Shown here: positions 50,597 through 61,082 of the stretch, one piece after another
Position numbering within the stretch: position 1 is the first letter of the stretch
Layout of the letters: every line of letters starts with the position of its first letter
Made by a program: the position numbers and the translations under genes
Notes under the pieces: generated by a model
What the model saw: only the letters and a program-made list of their open reading frames with translations
Databases searched by the model: none
What the model was told of the DNA's origin: nothing
DNA from: Rhypophila decipiens
Taxonomy: Eukaryota; Ascomycota; Sordariomycetes; Sordariales; Naviculisporaceae
Length of the DNA stretch: 64,000 nucleotides
Reading direction: 5' to 3'
Assembly: GCA_033297075.1 (NCBI GenBank)
Contig: MU858050.1
Span: 434,001-498,000, forward strand

Positions 50597-52245
50597 ATTG
50601 GAGGTTTGCGTTTGATGTCGAGGGTCTTGACGGGATCACAAAGAGAAGGCGGTCGGATCGTTCAATCGAAAGTAACTATAGTGGTCTCGCGATGCAGGAG
50701 CGATGGAGTTTGGTAGTGAGGGTAGGTTGCAGGATGATGTTTGTTGGAATGAAGGAGGTTGGCGGGAAAGTTGTTGCTGAGGTGGTGATGAGACGGAGGC
50801 GAGAGCACAGCCGAAACAAGTCTTGGGGACCTGGCTTTGGAAGGCGTTGCGTAGGCGCAACCTACTGTGTGGAATGTTAGGATCCGCACGGCTCACTAAC
50901 ACATCTAGCGTCATACCGCATGCAAAAATGCTAGCTGGCTGCGTCATTCATTGGCTCGGCCAAATTTGGATTTGACCCACTGGAACCTTCGGATCACAAG
51001 CAACAAAAGAAGCTGCCATGATGGAATCCTCATGGAAACAACAGCACAGTGTCTTTTTGCTGGTCTACCAAAATGGTGTCTTTGTTTCCAGAATAACCCA
51101 TTCAGATACTTTTTGGTATCCGTGTGCTTTTTACACTACTCTTTCGTTCCTGCATCGCCCAGGGGTCAATACCATTTTTTTCGTTCATCGCGACTGAGAA
51201 GGACGACCCTGCGACGAGTGTTCAAGGAAGCGGGCTGACGCATCATCGGGACAGCCACAATCTTGGAAGAAAGAGCCAGCTGACTTCCAGGCGGCCCCAG
51301 CATGAGAATCCCAGCAGTTTCCCACAACAGAGTCATGTTGACTTCAGCCACAGAGGAAGGACGACGATGCGTGAACCGGTTTGGTTCCCGGCCGGTTCGT
51401 GCCAAGTTGTAGGCCTCTGCTCTTCCGTACCGTCGACCTGTTGCAGCTTCGTTTCATCATCGTCCAAAGTTATCTTTGCCAGAATTGTGCCGTGTCAAAG
51501 CTGTCCGGGGCCGTCGTCTTGTTAAGTGTGCCGGTTCCATGATATGACATCAAGAGGGAGCGATGCTCGTTCGAAATGTGAACACCAGACCTCGGTCTCT
51601 GAGCAGCATTCATCAGAGCGACAGGGCATCCATCATTCGTAAAATTGTTCATACATATCCGTGCTGTACTCCGTACCAATTCAAAGTCAAAACAGTTTAC
51701 TGCTGGCACTGCTTCTCTCAGATCTCATCGTGTAATCTGACCACTGTTAACAAGCCATGGCTTTTATACGGATAGGCCATCTATACTCCCTCTAGGTCAT
51801 TATGATGTGGTAACCTTGATGCACCGCCAGCGAATTAGAAGGCTATACGGATACGAGGCGTGCCAAAAGAAAACCCCCATACCAGGTACCGGGCACGGAC
51901 CACTTTACACATTTCTCATGTATAAATCAAAGTTTTACGCCCGCAGATACCAAACCTACAGGTTTTATTTATCACACAACGTATATGAGTTTATGGTGAA
52001 CGCTGCAATTAACCCGTAAAGGCGTGTTCGAGGAATCGTGGTGGAGACAGCCGGGTACCTACGGGATTGCGGGCCAGTTGCCACCGAATTTGATCGCCCG
52101 GGGTGCCCCGGATCCCAGCGCCGACTTTTCTACACCAGCAGAGGGTCCATCGATTCCGTTGCCCGTCCCCGGATTCTCAACGACATCACCCGCGGTCAAT
52201 CATATTTCGGGTGATAGATCAAACACGCTCGATTCCTCCCCTACA
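50597..52245. other. Divergent upstream region, SNC1 / lipoyl synthase
   Basis: 1.65 kb between two start codons. It contains a palindromic GTACTCCGTAC at 51666-51676. An open frame reaches upstream of the lipoyl synthase ATG (to 52024) but lacks ATG and targeting character. Both promoters must lie here; no gene is seen. Confidence 0.45.
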
Positions 52246-53607
52246 ATGGCGTCTGCGGTGCCACTTCAGCGTGTGCAAGCACCTCTCCGACGAACATTGG
52301 CCCGCGCCGTCGCCGTGTCGTCGTCGTCATCATCAAGACGCTTCTATGCCACAGCCCCCGATGCCGTCCCACAGTCGGACGTGACGGCACAAACGGCACC
52401 CTCTCCCACATCAAGCACTCCGAAGCCTCGGCCGACGTACTTCAAAGACAATACAGTCGCTCCGTTCTCCGACTTCCTCGGAACCGCGTCACAGGCCGCG
52501 CCTCTATCGCCGAGCGAAGCATACACACTCCGAACCGCCGAAGTCGGCCCAGCACATAACCGACGAACCATCACCCGATTACCGGAATGGCTCAAGACTC
52601 CGATCCCCTCTGCGGGTGCGAATCCCAACTTCGGCAAGATCAAGGCTGATTTGCGCGGGCTGAATCTACACACCGTCTGCGAGGAGGCCCGGTGCCCCAA
52701 CATCGGCGAGTGCTGGGGCGGATCGAACAAGGCAGCTGCGACGGCCACCATCATGCTGATGGGTGATACCTGCACGCGAGGATGTCGTTTCTGCAGCGTC
52801 AAGACGAGCCGCGCTCCGCCGCCGCTTGACCCGCACGAACCCGAGAACACGGCCGAGGCGCTGGCCCGCTGGGGACTTGGCTATGTCGTGCTCACGAGCG
52901 TCGACCGTGACGATCTTGCTGATGGAGGTGCGCGGCATTTTGCCGAGACTATCCGGCGTATCAAACAGAAGAAGCCGGATCTATTGGTCGAGGCCCTGAC
53001 GGGTGACTTTGCTGGGAACCTGGACCATGTCAAGATGGTGGCGGAGAGTGGACTGGATGTGTATGCGCACAATGTCGAGACTGTGGAAGGCCTGACGCCG
53101 TATGTGCGTGATCGCAGGGCGACATTCCGGCAGAGTTTGAAGGTGCTGGAGCATGTCAAGGCGGTCAAGGGTAAGGAGGGCATCATCACCAAGACCAGCA
53201 TCATGCTTGGCCTGGGCGAGACTGAGGAGGAGCTATGGGAGACACTGAGAGGTAAGATTTACTGATGACGGTTATTACAATTCGCTTTTGCTAACTTGGT
53301 CGTCACAGAGCTGAGAAAGGTCGATGTCGACGTTGTGACGTTTGGACAGTACATGCGACCGACTAAGCGGCACTTGAAGGTCGAGAAATACGTCACCCCA
53401 GACGAGTTCGACCTGTGGAAGCAACGCGCTCTCGATATGGGATTCTTGTACTGCGCCAGCGGTCCTCTCGTGAGGTCATCGTACAAGGCCGGCGAAGCAT
53501 TCATTGAGAATGTCCTCCGGAAGCGGGCCCAGTCCAAGGTCTCACCTGAAGTCCTTCAGCAGGCGGCTGTTGCAGCTGAGGAGGCTGCTCAGGGTTCCTC
53601 GGCCTAG
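52246..53607 (+). CDS. LIP5: Lipoyl synthase, mitochondrial (radical SAM)
   Basis: Two exons, 52246-53251 and 53309-53607 (57-bp intron); 434 residues. It inserts two sulfurs into octanoyl groups on E2 and H proteins, making the lipoyl cofactor of pyruvate and 2-oxoglutarate dehydrogenases and glycine cleavage. The ATG at 52246 begins a Ser/Arg-rich mitochondrial presequence ([21 protein letters not shown]). Both iron-sulfur sites are visible. The auxiliary cluster is Cys145, Cys150 and Cys156 (C-x4-C-x5-C); the radical-SAM cluster is Cys176, Cys180 and Cys183 (C-x3-C-x2-C). The C-terminal [12 protein letters not shown] carries the Ser that ligates the auxiliary cluster. [14 protein letters not shown] and [17 protein letters not shown] are typical family blocks. 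A 300-bp inverted repeat begins 94 bp past the stop. Confidence 0.97.
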
Positions 53608-53700
53608 TTCCTTGAGTTGTGTTCACACGATTACAGAATAGACCTTTCTTTTCTCTTCTTGTCCTTGTTTTCAACATTTTTGGGTGGAGTTTCCACTAAC

Positions 53701-54008
53701 CTGCCTCTGGCACATTCGAGACTGTTTAGATAGCCGTATAGATCGAGGAGATCGGCGACGAAAGAGGCGTTTGGATGGGGAAAATGGATGTTTGGGATAG
53801 AGAAGCTGTTTTCTTATTATAATCTTTTTTTCTATAACTACCAGCGCTTATCCAGCAGTTCGAGCTCTGTTAGTTATAAAAAAAAAGATCGTAACGAAAG
53901 ACAGCTTCTCTATCCCAGACAACTACTCTTCCGATCCAGACGCCTCTTTTGTCGCCAATCTCCTCGATTTGTATCGCTAAATATAATACAGATTGGGTTT
54001 GAGGCAGA
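53701..54008. repeat. Long imperfect inverted repeat (fold-back hairpin)
   Basis: About 145-bp arms (53701-53846 and 53868-54008) around a loop of about 20 bp. Shared blocks include ATCGAGGAGAT.GGCGAC, AAAGAGGCGT.TGGAT, GGGATAGAGAAGCTGT and TATAACTA. Most mismatches are C/T or G/A, which would still pair as G:U in RNA. The repeat lies just 3' of LIP5 and may be in its 3' UTR. It could be a MITE, a RIP-mutated inverted duplication, or a precursor of small RNAs. Confidence 0.82.
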
Positions 54009-54456
54009 GGCAGGGGCAGGGGCAGGCGTGGGTTAAGCATCATCGACTTGTTAGTCTCTGGTACGGGCGTTTCGGGGGGTGTTTTGTTCTAGATAGGGAA
54101 AAGTGGATATTGTAAGAACATAATGGTGTTTATTTTCCTGGCCAAATATTACACATATTGTACAAAACCGTGACTATCTCACGGACGGTATCTGGAGTAG
54201 TGCCATTTTATAGAGAGACGTGAAGAAAAGCCACCCAGCAAACACCCTTGGGGCCCCGACCCACACGGCTCGGGTCTTGCGTCGTCGTCGTCGTGATAGT
54301 TGTATGTCCGTGTTCTGGAGTCTAGTCGTCCCTGTCGCCCTATGTATAACACGGCACTGTCCCGAGAAGTTGGTTCGTCCGCGCATCCATCACCGAGTCG
54401 AAGCCCGAATAAAGACCGTTGAAGAGAAAGAGGAAAGATGCCCGCATCCATCTAAT

Positions 54457-54980
54457 CTACCAACTGGCCTTCTTGACGCCGGGGATGTTTCCTGCGAGTG
54501 CTTCTAACCGGAAGTTGAACTGTGAAAAGGTCGAGTTAGCCCCTCGGTTCGCAACCGAATATTCCATTTCCGTGATGCAGAAAAGTGACATACCCTTGAC
54601 ATCTTGAAATCACTCAGCACACCGCGCCCTTTACCTCCCATGATACACCTGTTCCTGATTTGCGTCGGGCGCGTGTAGCAGTGCATCTGGCTGAGCTGGA
54701 GCTGGGCGATGGCGCGGGTTCGTTGGGGGAGGGTCGTGTTGCGGACTGCGTAGCGGAGGGCTTGTCTATTTTTTTGTTGTTGTCAGCTATGAATTGGGTG
54801 TTATTTTTGCGAAAGCTGTGTTTTCTCGCAATGGTGAGGGATTCAAGAGAGGTTGGAGCAGCATGCATACCTTTGCGCCTCGGCCTCTGCGAAAGCTACC
54901 CGCTTGGTGTGGTCGCGGATTGTCTTGATGTTGATGAAGCAGCCTATGTCGAGCTTCTTGGCTCTTTTGAAGAAGGACAT
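54457..54980 (-). CDS. MRP2: Mitochondrial ribosomal protein uS14m
   Basis: Three exons: 54980-54871, 54765-54594 and 54519-54457; introns of 105 and 74 bp; 114 residues. It is a small-subunit mitoribosomal protein of the S14 family. The start SFFKRAKKLDIGCFINIKTIRDHTKR and the block RNTTLPQRTRAIAQLQLSQM match it. The family signature TRPTQIRNRCIMGGKGRG.LSDFKMSR and the end LAGNIPGVKKASW are also diagnostic. It carries none of the CXXC zinc pairs of some bacterial S14, as in yeast Mrp2. The three exons join without frame error, and the product length matches yeast Mrp2. Confidence 0.95.
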
Positions 54981-55480
54981 TTTGACGGTGGTCGGGCGGG
55001 CGGCCTGTTTCGGAATTGGTGGACGACGACGAGATCACGGATTGTCGGCGATGGTGTTGCGCGGGTTTCTTGATGGAGGTTGCTCAATTGAGTGTCAAGA
55101 GTCTTATGCCAGTTGGTTGGCAGGTGGCCGGCTACCCGGTTATTACCGGCGGTCGTAATCACCCACCATGGTGATACCGTCACAGTACAATCCCGGTGCG
55201 TAAGATCCGATCATTTCACGACGACTTGGTTGCAATATCATTACACCCGTTGGTGATTCTTTTCACATCTTGAAATGAAAATAGTTCAAACGCCGTGTTT
55301 TTATTAGCTCCTGAATTTTGCAGTTTTCATAATGAAATCTCAGTTAGCACTCTACCATCCTCATTTCCCTTTTGTTTACTTTTATGCCATTACCCCCTTT
55401 CTGGTATGAGCCTGTAAATAAAGGCCATCAAGCCCAGCAGCATCCCAAAATAATGAAAGCGAATCTCTCAAAGTGTTATG
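54981..55480. other. Intergenic
   Basis: 0.5 kb upstream of MRP2 and downstream of the tandem repeat. No feature recognised. Confidence 0.45.
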
Positions 55481-55708
55481 AAAGGTCCAAAATCGGATTA
55501 ATCCTTCCTCCTTCCTCTCTCACCCGCGATTCCATCACAGTCCATTTTCGCCGGTCAGACCACCTCGCCGTCCACCCTGAAGATAACTTGTAGGAAAGGT
55601 CCAAAATCACCGTCATCCTTCCTCTTTTCTCTCTCGCCCGCGATTCCATCCCTGCCCATTTGCGCCGGTCAGACCACATCATCCTCCACCTTGAAGATAG
55701 GCATAGGA
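55481..55708. repeat. 114-bp imperfect tandem duplication spanning the 3' end of the 55.7 kb gene
   Basis: Copies 55481-55594 and 55595-55708 share AAAGGTCCAAAATC, CTCTC.CCCGCGATTCCATC and GCCGGTCAGACCAC. The second copy includes the last codons and stop of the gene at 55669; the first copy is a displaced duplicate of that end. Differences are mainly transitions. Confidence 0.8.
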
Positions 55709-56655
55709 CGTGTTGTCCGGAAACAGCCCATCGCCTCACGCGCGCTCAGCTGTCCCTCCCAAAGCATTCTCTGCACCTTGTCGCTGACCTGGACTAGCTT
55801 CCCGTTCCCGTCCACCCAGGTTGGGGCCCCGTACTTCCGAATGACCTCTCTGTAGACCTCGTAATCCAGCCACTCCTCGCGCTCCAGCTTGTTCCAGATT
55901 GGGACCATGGCCCAGCAGAGCCTCTTTCTCTGCGAACTCATGCCTTGGATGTACTCGTGCAGAATTCTGCGGTCGCGCTCTTTCTGAATGGCGTCAAGAC
56001 GGGCTCGACGATCCTGGTGGTGCTTTTCCACGATCGGTTCAAACCCGAGACCAGAATACCCTTCAGGCTCGTCGTCCTGGTCGGATTCTGGATACAAGGC
56101 GTTTTTGTGGTTTGTTTCGACGCATGGCCAAGCCGGCATACCCTTCTCATCCAGCAGCACCTCCCTCTGCTCATCTGCCCTCAATCTAAGAAATTCCACC
56201 CTCTCTTCCTTCTTCGTAATCGCAGTCAGGACTGCATCGAACTTCTCGATGAAGTGGGTACGCTGGTGAAGGCGAATCCTCTTTGCTTTCTCTAGCGCGC
56301 GTTTGGTTGCCCAAAGATAATCTCCCTTATCGTAGCTGGTATCTTTATAAAAGTACTCAATCTCGTCGTCGGAGAGCGTATTGACATCGTAATCGCGGTC
56401 CACAACTGCCCCGACGAACTCTTCGAGTTCAAGGCTTTCAACGTATGCTGACATCCAATCCCATAGCTCCCCGTTAACCGTAATTGTGATCTGGGGTTCC
56501 GAATCCAACCACCGGCACAATTTCTGCATTCTCTCCAACGGCCCCAGATTAGCTGCTCCCAGAATTGCAGGTACTAGGATTCCCGATTGTGGGGGACCAT
56601 TAGGGAGGACCACAGGAGTTGTGCCCGTCTCCGGGTGATCTTGATCCATTTCCAT
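55669..56655 (-). CDS. Unrecognised fungal protein, intact paralogue of the 33.4 kb gene
   Basis: One continuous frame from ATG 56655 (or 56649), 328 residues. A Pro/Gly/Leu-rich start is followed by LGPLERMQKLCRWLD. An acidic-aromatic middle (DYDVNTLSDDEIEYFYKD, WATKRALEKAKRIRLHQR) and a charged helical stretch (HHQDRRARLDAIQKERDRR) come next. The C-terminal domain reads WNKLEREEWLDYEVYREVIRKYGAP...LWEGQLSAREAMGCFRTT, then MPIF. The last 85 residues are shared with the frameshifted gene at 33.4 kb, strongly at AREAMGCFRTTR.MPIF. I do not recognise the family. There is no signal peptide, membrane span or catalytic motif. The length and a nuclear-looking basic content are all that can be said. 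Confidence 0.6.
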   Translation of the reverse strand: MEMDQDHPETGTTPVVLPNGPPQSGILVPAILGAANLGPLERMQKLCRWLDSEPQITITVNGELWDWMSAYVESLELEEFVGAVVDRDYDVNTLSDDEIEYFYKDTSYDKGDYLWATKRALEKAKRIRLHQRTHFIEKFDAVLTAITKKEERVEFLRLRADEQREVLLDEKGMPAWPCVETNHKNALYPESDQDDEPEGYSGLGFEPIVEKHHQDRRARLDAIQKERDRRILHEYIQGMSSQRKRLCWAMVPIWNKLEREEWLDYEVYREVIRKYGAPTWVDGNGKLVQVSDKVQRMLWEGQLSAREAMGCFRTTRPMPIFKVEDDVV

Positions 56656-56999
56656 TATAGGAACAGCCGATAGGATTGCAATTACTGCTATTGGATGTGC
56701 CCAAGACAGTTATCGGGATGTTTGATGTTGAGAGTTTCGCGTGTGTGAAGTAAAGTGATTGCTGGCGCTGTGTGTTTGACTGCATTCACAAGTGTGAGCG
56801 ATGAGACAAGTGGGAGCTGGGCAAGAACTACATACCTTGACCACGCCGAGAGGAATGGCGCGCGCAAAAGGTGGTTCAAGCTGTGTGTTGCAGTTGAAGT
56901 TGTTGTAAAGGAGTAGGAAATTTCCAGCAGAAGAGGATCCAGTAGAGGGCTTCTTATAGGAGAGGAAGAGCAAGGGCTTGGAACCTTCCAGACCTGGTC

Positions 57000-57350
57000 G
57001 TGAATCAGATGAATGGAAACGTTATCTGCTGACCACGATAAATTTGATGAATGGAGAGCCTTCCCTAATGATCAGCTTATATCGGGTGGACGGGGGCCTT
57101 GCTGGCTAGTTCATATCGGATGGACGAAGACGCAACCTTGATAAACAGTCTCTATGAGAGGTTAGGAGACTCTGGCCAGTTATCGGATAGGCGAATAGAG
57201 TACCCTGATGGCCTTCTTATCTCTGATAAGTGAGGAGATTCACAACTACTGTACATTAGATGAAGAGATAACCCTGCTGACTAGTTTAGATTGGACGGAC
57301 ACTGTCCTTCTGGCCATTTTATTTCAGATAAACCAGCAAGTTATTTCTTG
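57000..57350. repeat. Diverged tandem repeats upstream of the 55.7 kb gene
   Basis: A degenerate unit built on CTG(G/A)C(C/T)A..TT.....ATCGGATGGACG recurs about seven times (near 57029, 57073, 57101, 57175, 57209, 57273, 57311) with spacings of 30-70 bp. One unit is also present upstream of the 33.4 kb paralogue (34652-34672), so the repeats may be part of the ancestral promoter region. Confidence 0.45.
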
Positions 57351-58483
57351 ACCGCCATGTACGCTGTGATGAAAGTCGGCCGTTCGGTCGTCACCGGCCG
57401 TTCGGCGGCTGATGGTTGTTTACCCCGAAAAGGGGTAGAATCGTGGGAATGAACAAGATCAGACGTCTCATACCAGCCCCAAATCTAAACTTGAACATCA
57501 ACTTCCCTATAAGGATGGCCGGACTGGCCACAAGAAGATCAAGATAGTAGATGACTGATTTCTTTTATTTAAGGTCAAGATAGAGGAGGCTTTATTAGGT
57601 CTAGCTATGGTGTCCTAGCGTTACATGTACGTTCCGTAATATCACCTGCGTTCCGCCTAACAGTCCCCGTCCCCAAGTGATCGCGGGTCGGCGATAAGAC
57701 CAGTCCTCTCTTTTCTAAAAGCCAGGCGTACTCAGGATCTTTCCAGATTCCAGTCTCCATCCTAACCGGTCTCACCCCCGGTCCCAAAAGTGATCATGCG
57801 TAATAGATAATATATACTCGATTTTAACAACTCCTCCGTTGCCGATTGCAGCCATATATCAGATGGATTTGCTGGTGTTGGGATGAAAAGAGTTATATCA
57901 AGTGGCTAACATCTTAGAAAGAAAAAGAAGAAAAAGAAGAAAAGTCGGCTTGCTCGAGCGGGCTCGAACTTATAACATACTACTTGTATTTTTGTGCTCT
58001 CCAACTAACTAGCCACTTGGCCATTAACACTTGTTAATAGCGTGCTGGCCCAGTTAGGAAAAGGGTTTTTTTTGTACTTACTGTATATAAAGAAGATACG
58101 AACCTGGGGCTACCTTCCTCCTCAACCCTCCTCCCGACTGACGGCCTAAAACGGCTCCAATAGCTACGGGCAGCTCATTTGCACAAACGGTATTTAAGTC
58201 CCTTATTTATCTCTGGGCCGTGCAACGAACCACTCAATTCTCTTCTCATTCAACGGTTTACCGAACAGATCACTGGTCCTGGCATATTCCGACGCACTCA
58301 CGGTGACTGTAAGTCTGTCACCCTCTTGACACCTCGAGCCACGGAGACCGTAGGAGCATAGATGGTATAATTACATGGAAATTCCAGTTCACAAGTCCCT
58401 AGTAGACCATGGCTTTCTCATTACGACCACGGGAGCGCAAAGCATAGGAGCTGCATCGGTGGGTTGGAGATCCACATCTTTCG
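57351..58483. other. Gene-poor; contains a tRNA-like element
   Basis: No protein gene is recognised. CGGCCGTTCGG is repeated at 57387 and 57404. The tRNA-like element listed separately lies at 57930-58030. A T-run of eight occurs at 58065-58072. Confidence 0.4.
57930..58030 (-). mobile_element. tRNA-like pol III element (degenerate)
   Basis: On the minus strand, a perfect A box TGGCCAAGTGG (complement of 58013-58023) lies about 42 bp before a near-consensus B box AAGTTCGAGCC (57961-57971). A TTTTC/TTTTTC series follows (57919-57943), as in pol III terminators. The flanking seven-base ends do not pair, so it is not a working tRNA. It shares its A box with the element at 31.05 kb. Confidence 0.38.
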
Positions 58484-58571
58484 GCGTGCCTTCCGTACAT
58501 CGATACCACACCGGTGACTTTCCGCGTGCGTGCCTTCCACACATCGAGACCACACCGCTGACTGAAACCAC
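58484..58571. repeat. 44-bp imperfect tandem duplication
   Basis: GCGTGCCTTCC..ACATCGA.ACCACACC...GAC is present at 58484 and 58528. A third fragment (ACGCCTTCCGTTTCC) starts near 58569. Differences are mostly G/A or T/C. Confidence 0.7.
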
Positions 58572-58984
58572 GCCTTCCGTTTCCCACCACGGGGGAATAT
58601 CGGGAGTCGATATGGCCCTTTTTTCCCGCAGAATGGAAAGATTTCTGTCTGCTGAAACCGGAGTACTGGTTCTTCAGACATCTGGGATCCGTTTGTTCAG
58701 CCATTGAGTTATCAATTTGTCGCTGGTCACCCTGAAACGCCAACAAGTCAGAGTTTGATCAATCGTCATGGCTGCGCGTTGAAGCGACAAGTTCCACAGT
58801 AAACCCCCCAAAAAAGCCGGCTGCATCACGCTGGCAAAGTTCCAAAGAGAACGTTAACACGAATGAAGTTTTCAACACGAAGAGAAACCACGAAGAGAAC
58901 CAGAGCAGCCCCAGCGAACAACGAAAGTTTAACCAGCAAGTCAGAACAGAACGAATCAACCGTTTGCAATCACCCGAGGCCAGA

Positions 58985-59640
58985 ATGCCCTCCACCAGCA
59001 CCGATATGGAGTGGGAACCCAAAAACCCCATGGCGTCTTTGGTCCACTGGACTGCCAAAGTTGCCGGAGGAAAGTCGGTTCCTGAACAATTCAAGAGAGT
59101 TCTTCCCGATGAGAGTGCTATAGAGGCACTCGCGACTCTTGCAAGACTGGAATTCTTTCCAGACGTCGTCTCAACACTGAGTTCGGAAAAGCCCCCTTCT
59201 ACCAACTTTCTCAAGACGCTCCCAGTGGTATCCGAGAAGCACAAGTCTCTGTGGGGAGTCTATGTCCTGGTCTTGAATAAGCCAGATGAGAAGTCCCGTG
59301 TCTATATTGGATCCGCAACCCGTTGACGATTGGGGCCCCCAACACCCCTGCACCAACCGCTGAAGAGGAGGAGGAGGAGGAGAAGGAACTCGAGAAAGAA
59401 AATGCCGTCCGGAAAAACACAAGTCCCATACAGACCCTAGAAGTCGTTTACCCAGGAACAGAAGGAAATTGCCTCGCCGAACGGGCACTCAGGAAACTCC
59501 AGTGGACGCCTGAATATGGAGCGGAGGTGCAAGCAAAGCACCGAGAGCACAGAAGCCAAACGAAAGGTCGAAGCAGAGAACATTGCTGCTCAGAAATTTA
59601 GTTTCCATCAGATAGAAATGTTCGATACCATTAGATACCG
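58985..59640 (+). pseudogene. Broken GIY-YIG nuclease-like gene
   Basis: The first segment starts at ATG 58985 and codes 113 residues (MEWEPKNPMASLVHWTAKVAG...FFPDVVSTLSS). It ends in GVYVLVLNKPDEKSRVYIGSATR, which matches the GIY-YIG signature (G-V-Y...Y-I-G). A TGA at 59327 cuts the domain after its first third. Coding-like text then continues in other frames: a Glu-rich stretch (59350-59400) and a basic helix EAKRKVEAENIAAQKFSFHQ near 59555-59610. Many Sordariomycetes carry repeated GIY-YIG proteins with a C-terminal basic and zinc-finger part. Multiple frame changes and stops suggest a decayed copy. The catalytic Arg and Glu lie beyond the break and cannot be seen. Confidence 0.5.
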
Positions 59641-59833
59641 CCCTTGCTCCTTTTGATACATGAGTTCGGCCCCCTGAGCATCTCCCACTCGGACGACTAC
59701 CGCATCTGGGTCAGAAAATGGGGTGTGAACTTCAATAACAAGGCGTATTAATAGTATAGTAAATACATCATAAAGGATAGTTAAAGGCCTTTAAATCTAG
59801 CTCTATATGCCTTTTAGGCTTCTTGTATATACG

Positions 59834-60008
59834 TATTATCAATCACTCTCAGGCGTTCAAGAGAATATTTATATGCGTACAGCGGAATTATTAAAGGCAT
59901 ATAAAATCCATTTCGCACGCATATAATCAATACCCACGAGGTATTCGAGAGAATATTTGCACACGTACAGCAGAATTGTTGAAGGCATATGTAATTCCAT
60001 TCCACGCC
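59834..60008. repeat. 88-bp tandem duplication with RIP-like divergence
   Basis: Copy 1 59834-59921 and copy 2 59922-60008 share AGAGAATATTT, CGTACAGC.GAATT.TT.AAGGCATAT and TCCATT. Differences are nearly all G/A and C/T (for example ATATGCGT vs GCACACGT). The sequence is AT-rich. Confidence 0.8.
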
Positions 60009-61082
60009 CTATTTTCGACCCGATTGCCGCGATAGCTTCATGGAAAGCGACAAATTTCTTTTTTCCCTACCCAGCCATGCTCAACCAAGATCAGAAGGCC
60101 TTTTCCGCGTACTCCTTATTGGTAACAGGCGTGCTTTGACAAATGATTTCACGAGAATCAGACACATTGGATTCGAAGTGTGCCAGTGGCGAGCTCAATG
60201 TCATGGTCACGGTGTCCGGCTGGGTTGTTGTATGGGCTTTCATCAGAGCTCCCGGGTAATGAATCCGGCCCGGGAAGTTTGAACGTCCTTCCAAGTCTTT
60301 ACGGGGGCTCCGGGATCTCGGTCTAGCTCCGCATTCTCTTCATGGGGATGAACCTTCTGGGCTTTCGCCTGTAGTTCTTTCTTCCTCTTAATCTCACCCG
60401 TCTCGTTTCTTCTCTAGCTGATTAATCTTACTTCCTAGTCCTGATAGTAATAGGGATCAAGTTGTAGGCACGACAGTGAGTGTCCGGGCATATATATGTG
60501 ATAATAGGGCGTGAAGATTAGATATCTGCTCTATGTTGAAGTGGCACAAAGGCTATAATGGCTTTTTGTAGCCACTTCCAGGCATCAGTAGGTGCAGCAC
60601 ATCAACTTGGCCATACATATACCCTGCGTTGGCCCCAGTCAGTCAGATGGATTCCATAGACGGATCCATAGATTCCTCATAACACTCTACTGGTCTTGTA
60701 AAGTGTTAATCACTTTACTTTGAACAACTTGACAAGGGTCGTCGAGGGTCTTTTGAGTTTTTATTCAGAATACCGATAGCAATAGAGTTTTAACCCCTGT
60801 TTTCACACCTATGTACTTGGGCATTGTATCCAAGGCTGCCGCGGTCTCCCTGAAAATGTTGAGGTGGACTTGGTTTACCTCCTCTGCTCTCCACTGCTTA
60901 TCAGCTTCTTCGTTTTCGCAGGCATATTCTCCTCCCCTCCATGAACAGCAACCATAGCCAGGCATATAGCACTTCCGAAAGGAGGGAGGGTAATATGCTC
61001 CTGATTCCGAAGGTCCTCCTGAATCTGTCGGGGCTAGCGGCTCTGCTTAGGGAGTCACCCCAACAATGGAGATAGTGCTAGA
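60009..61082. other. No gene recognised
   Basis: About 1 kb of AT-leaning DNA with only short frames. It looks like degraded repeat sequence, but no family is identifiable. Confidence 0.4.

Noticed and set aside
58179..58361. Short frame suggesting a small gene
   Set aside because: 60 codons without start context, domain or conservation clue, in repeat-rich DNA.
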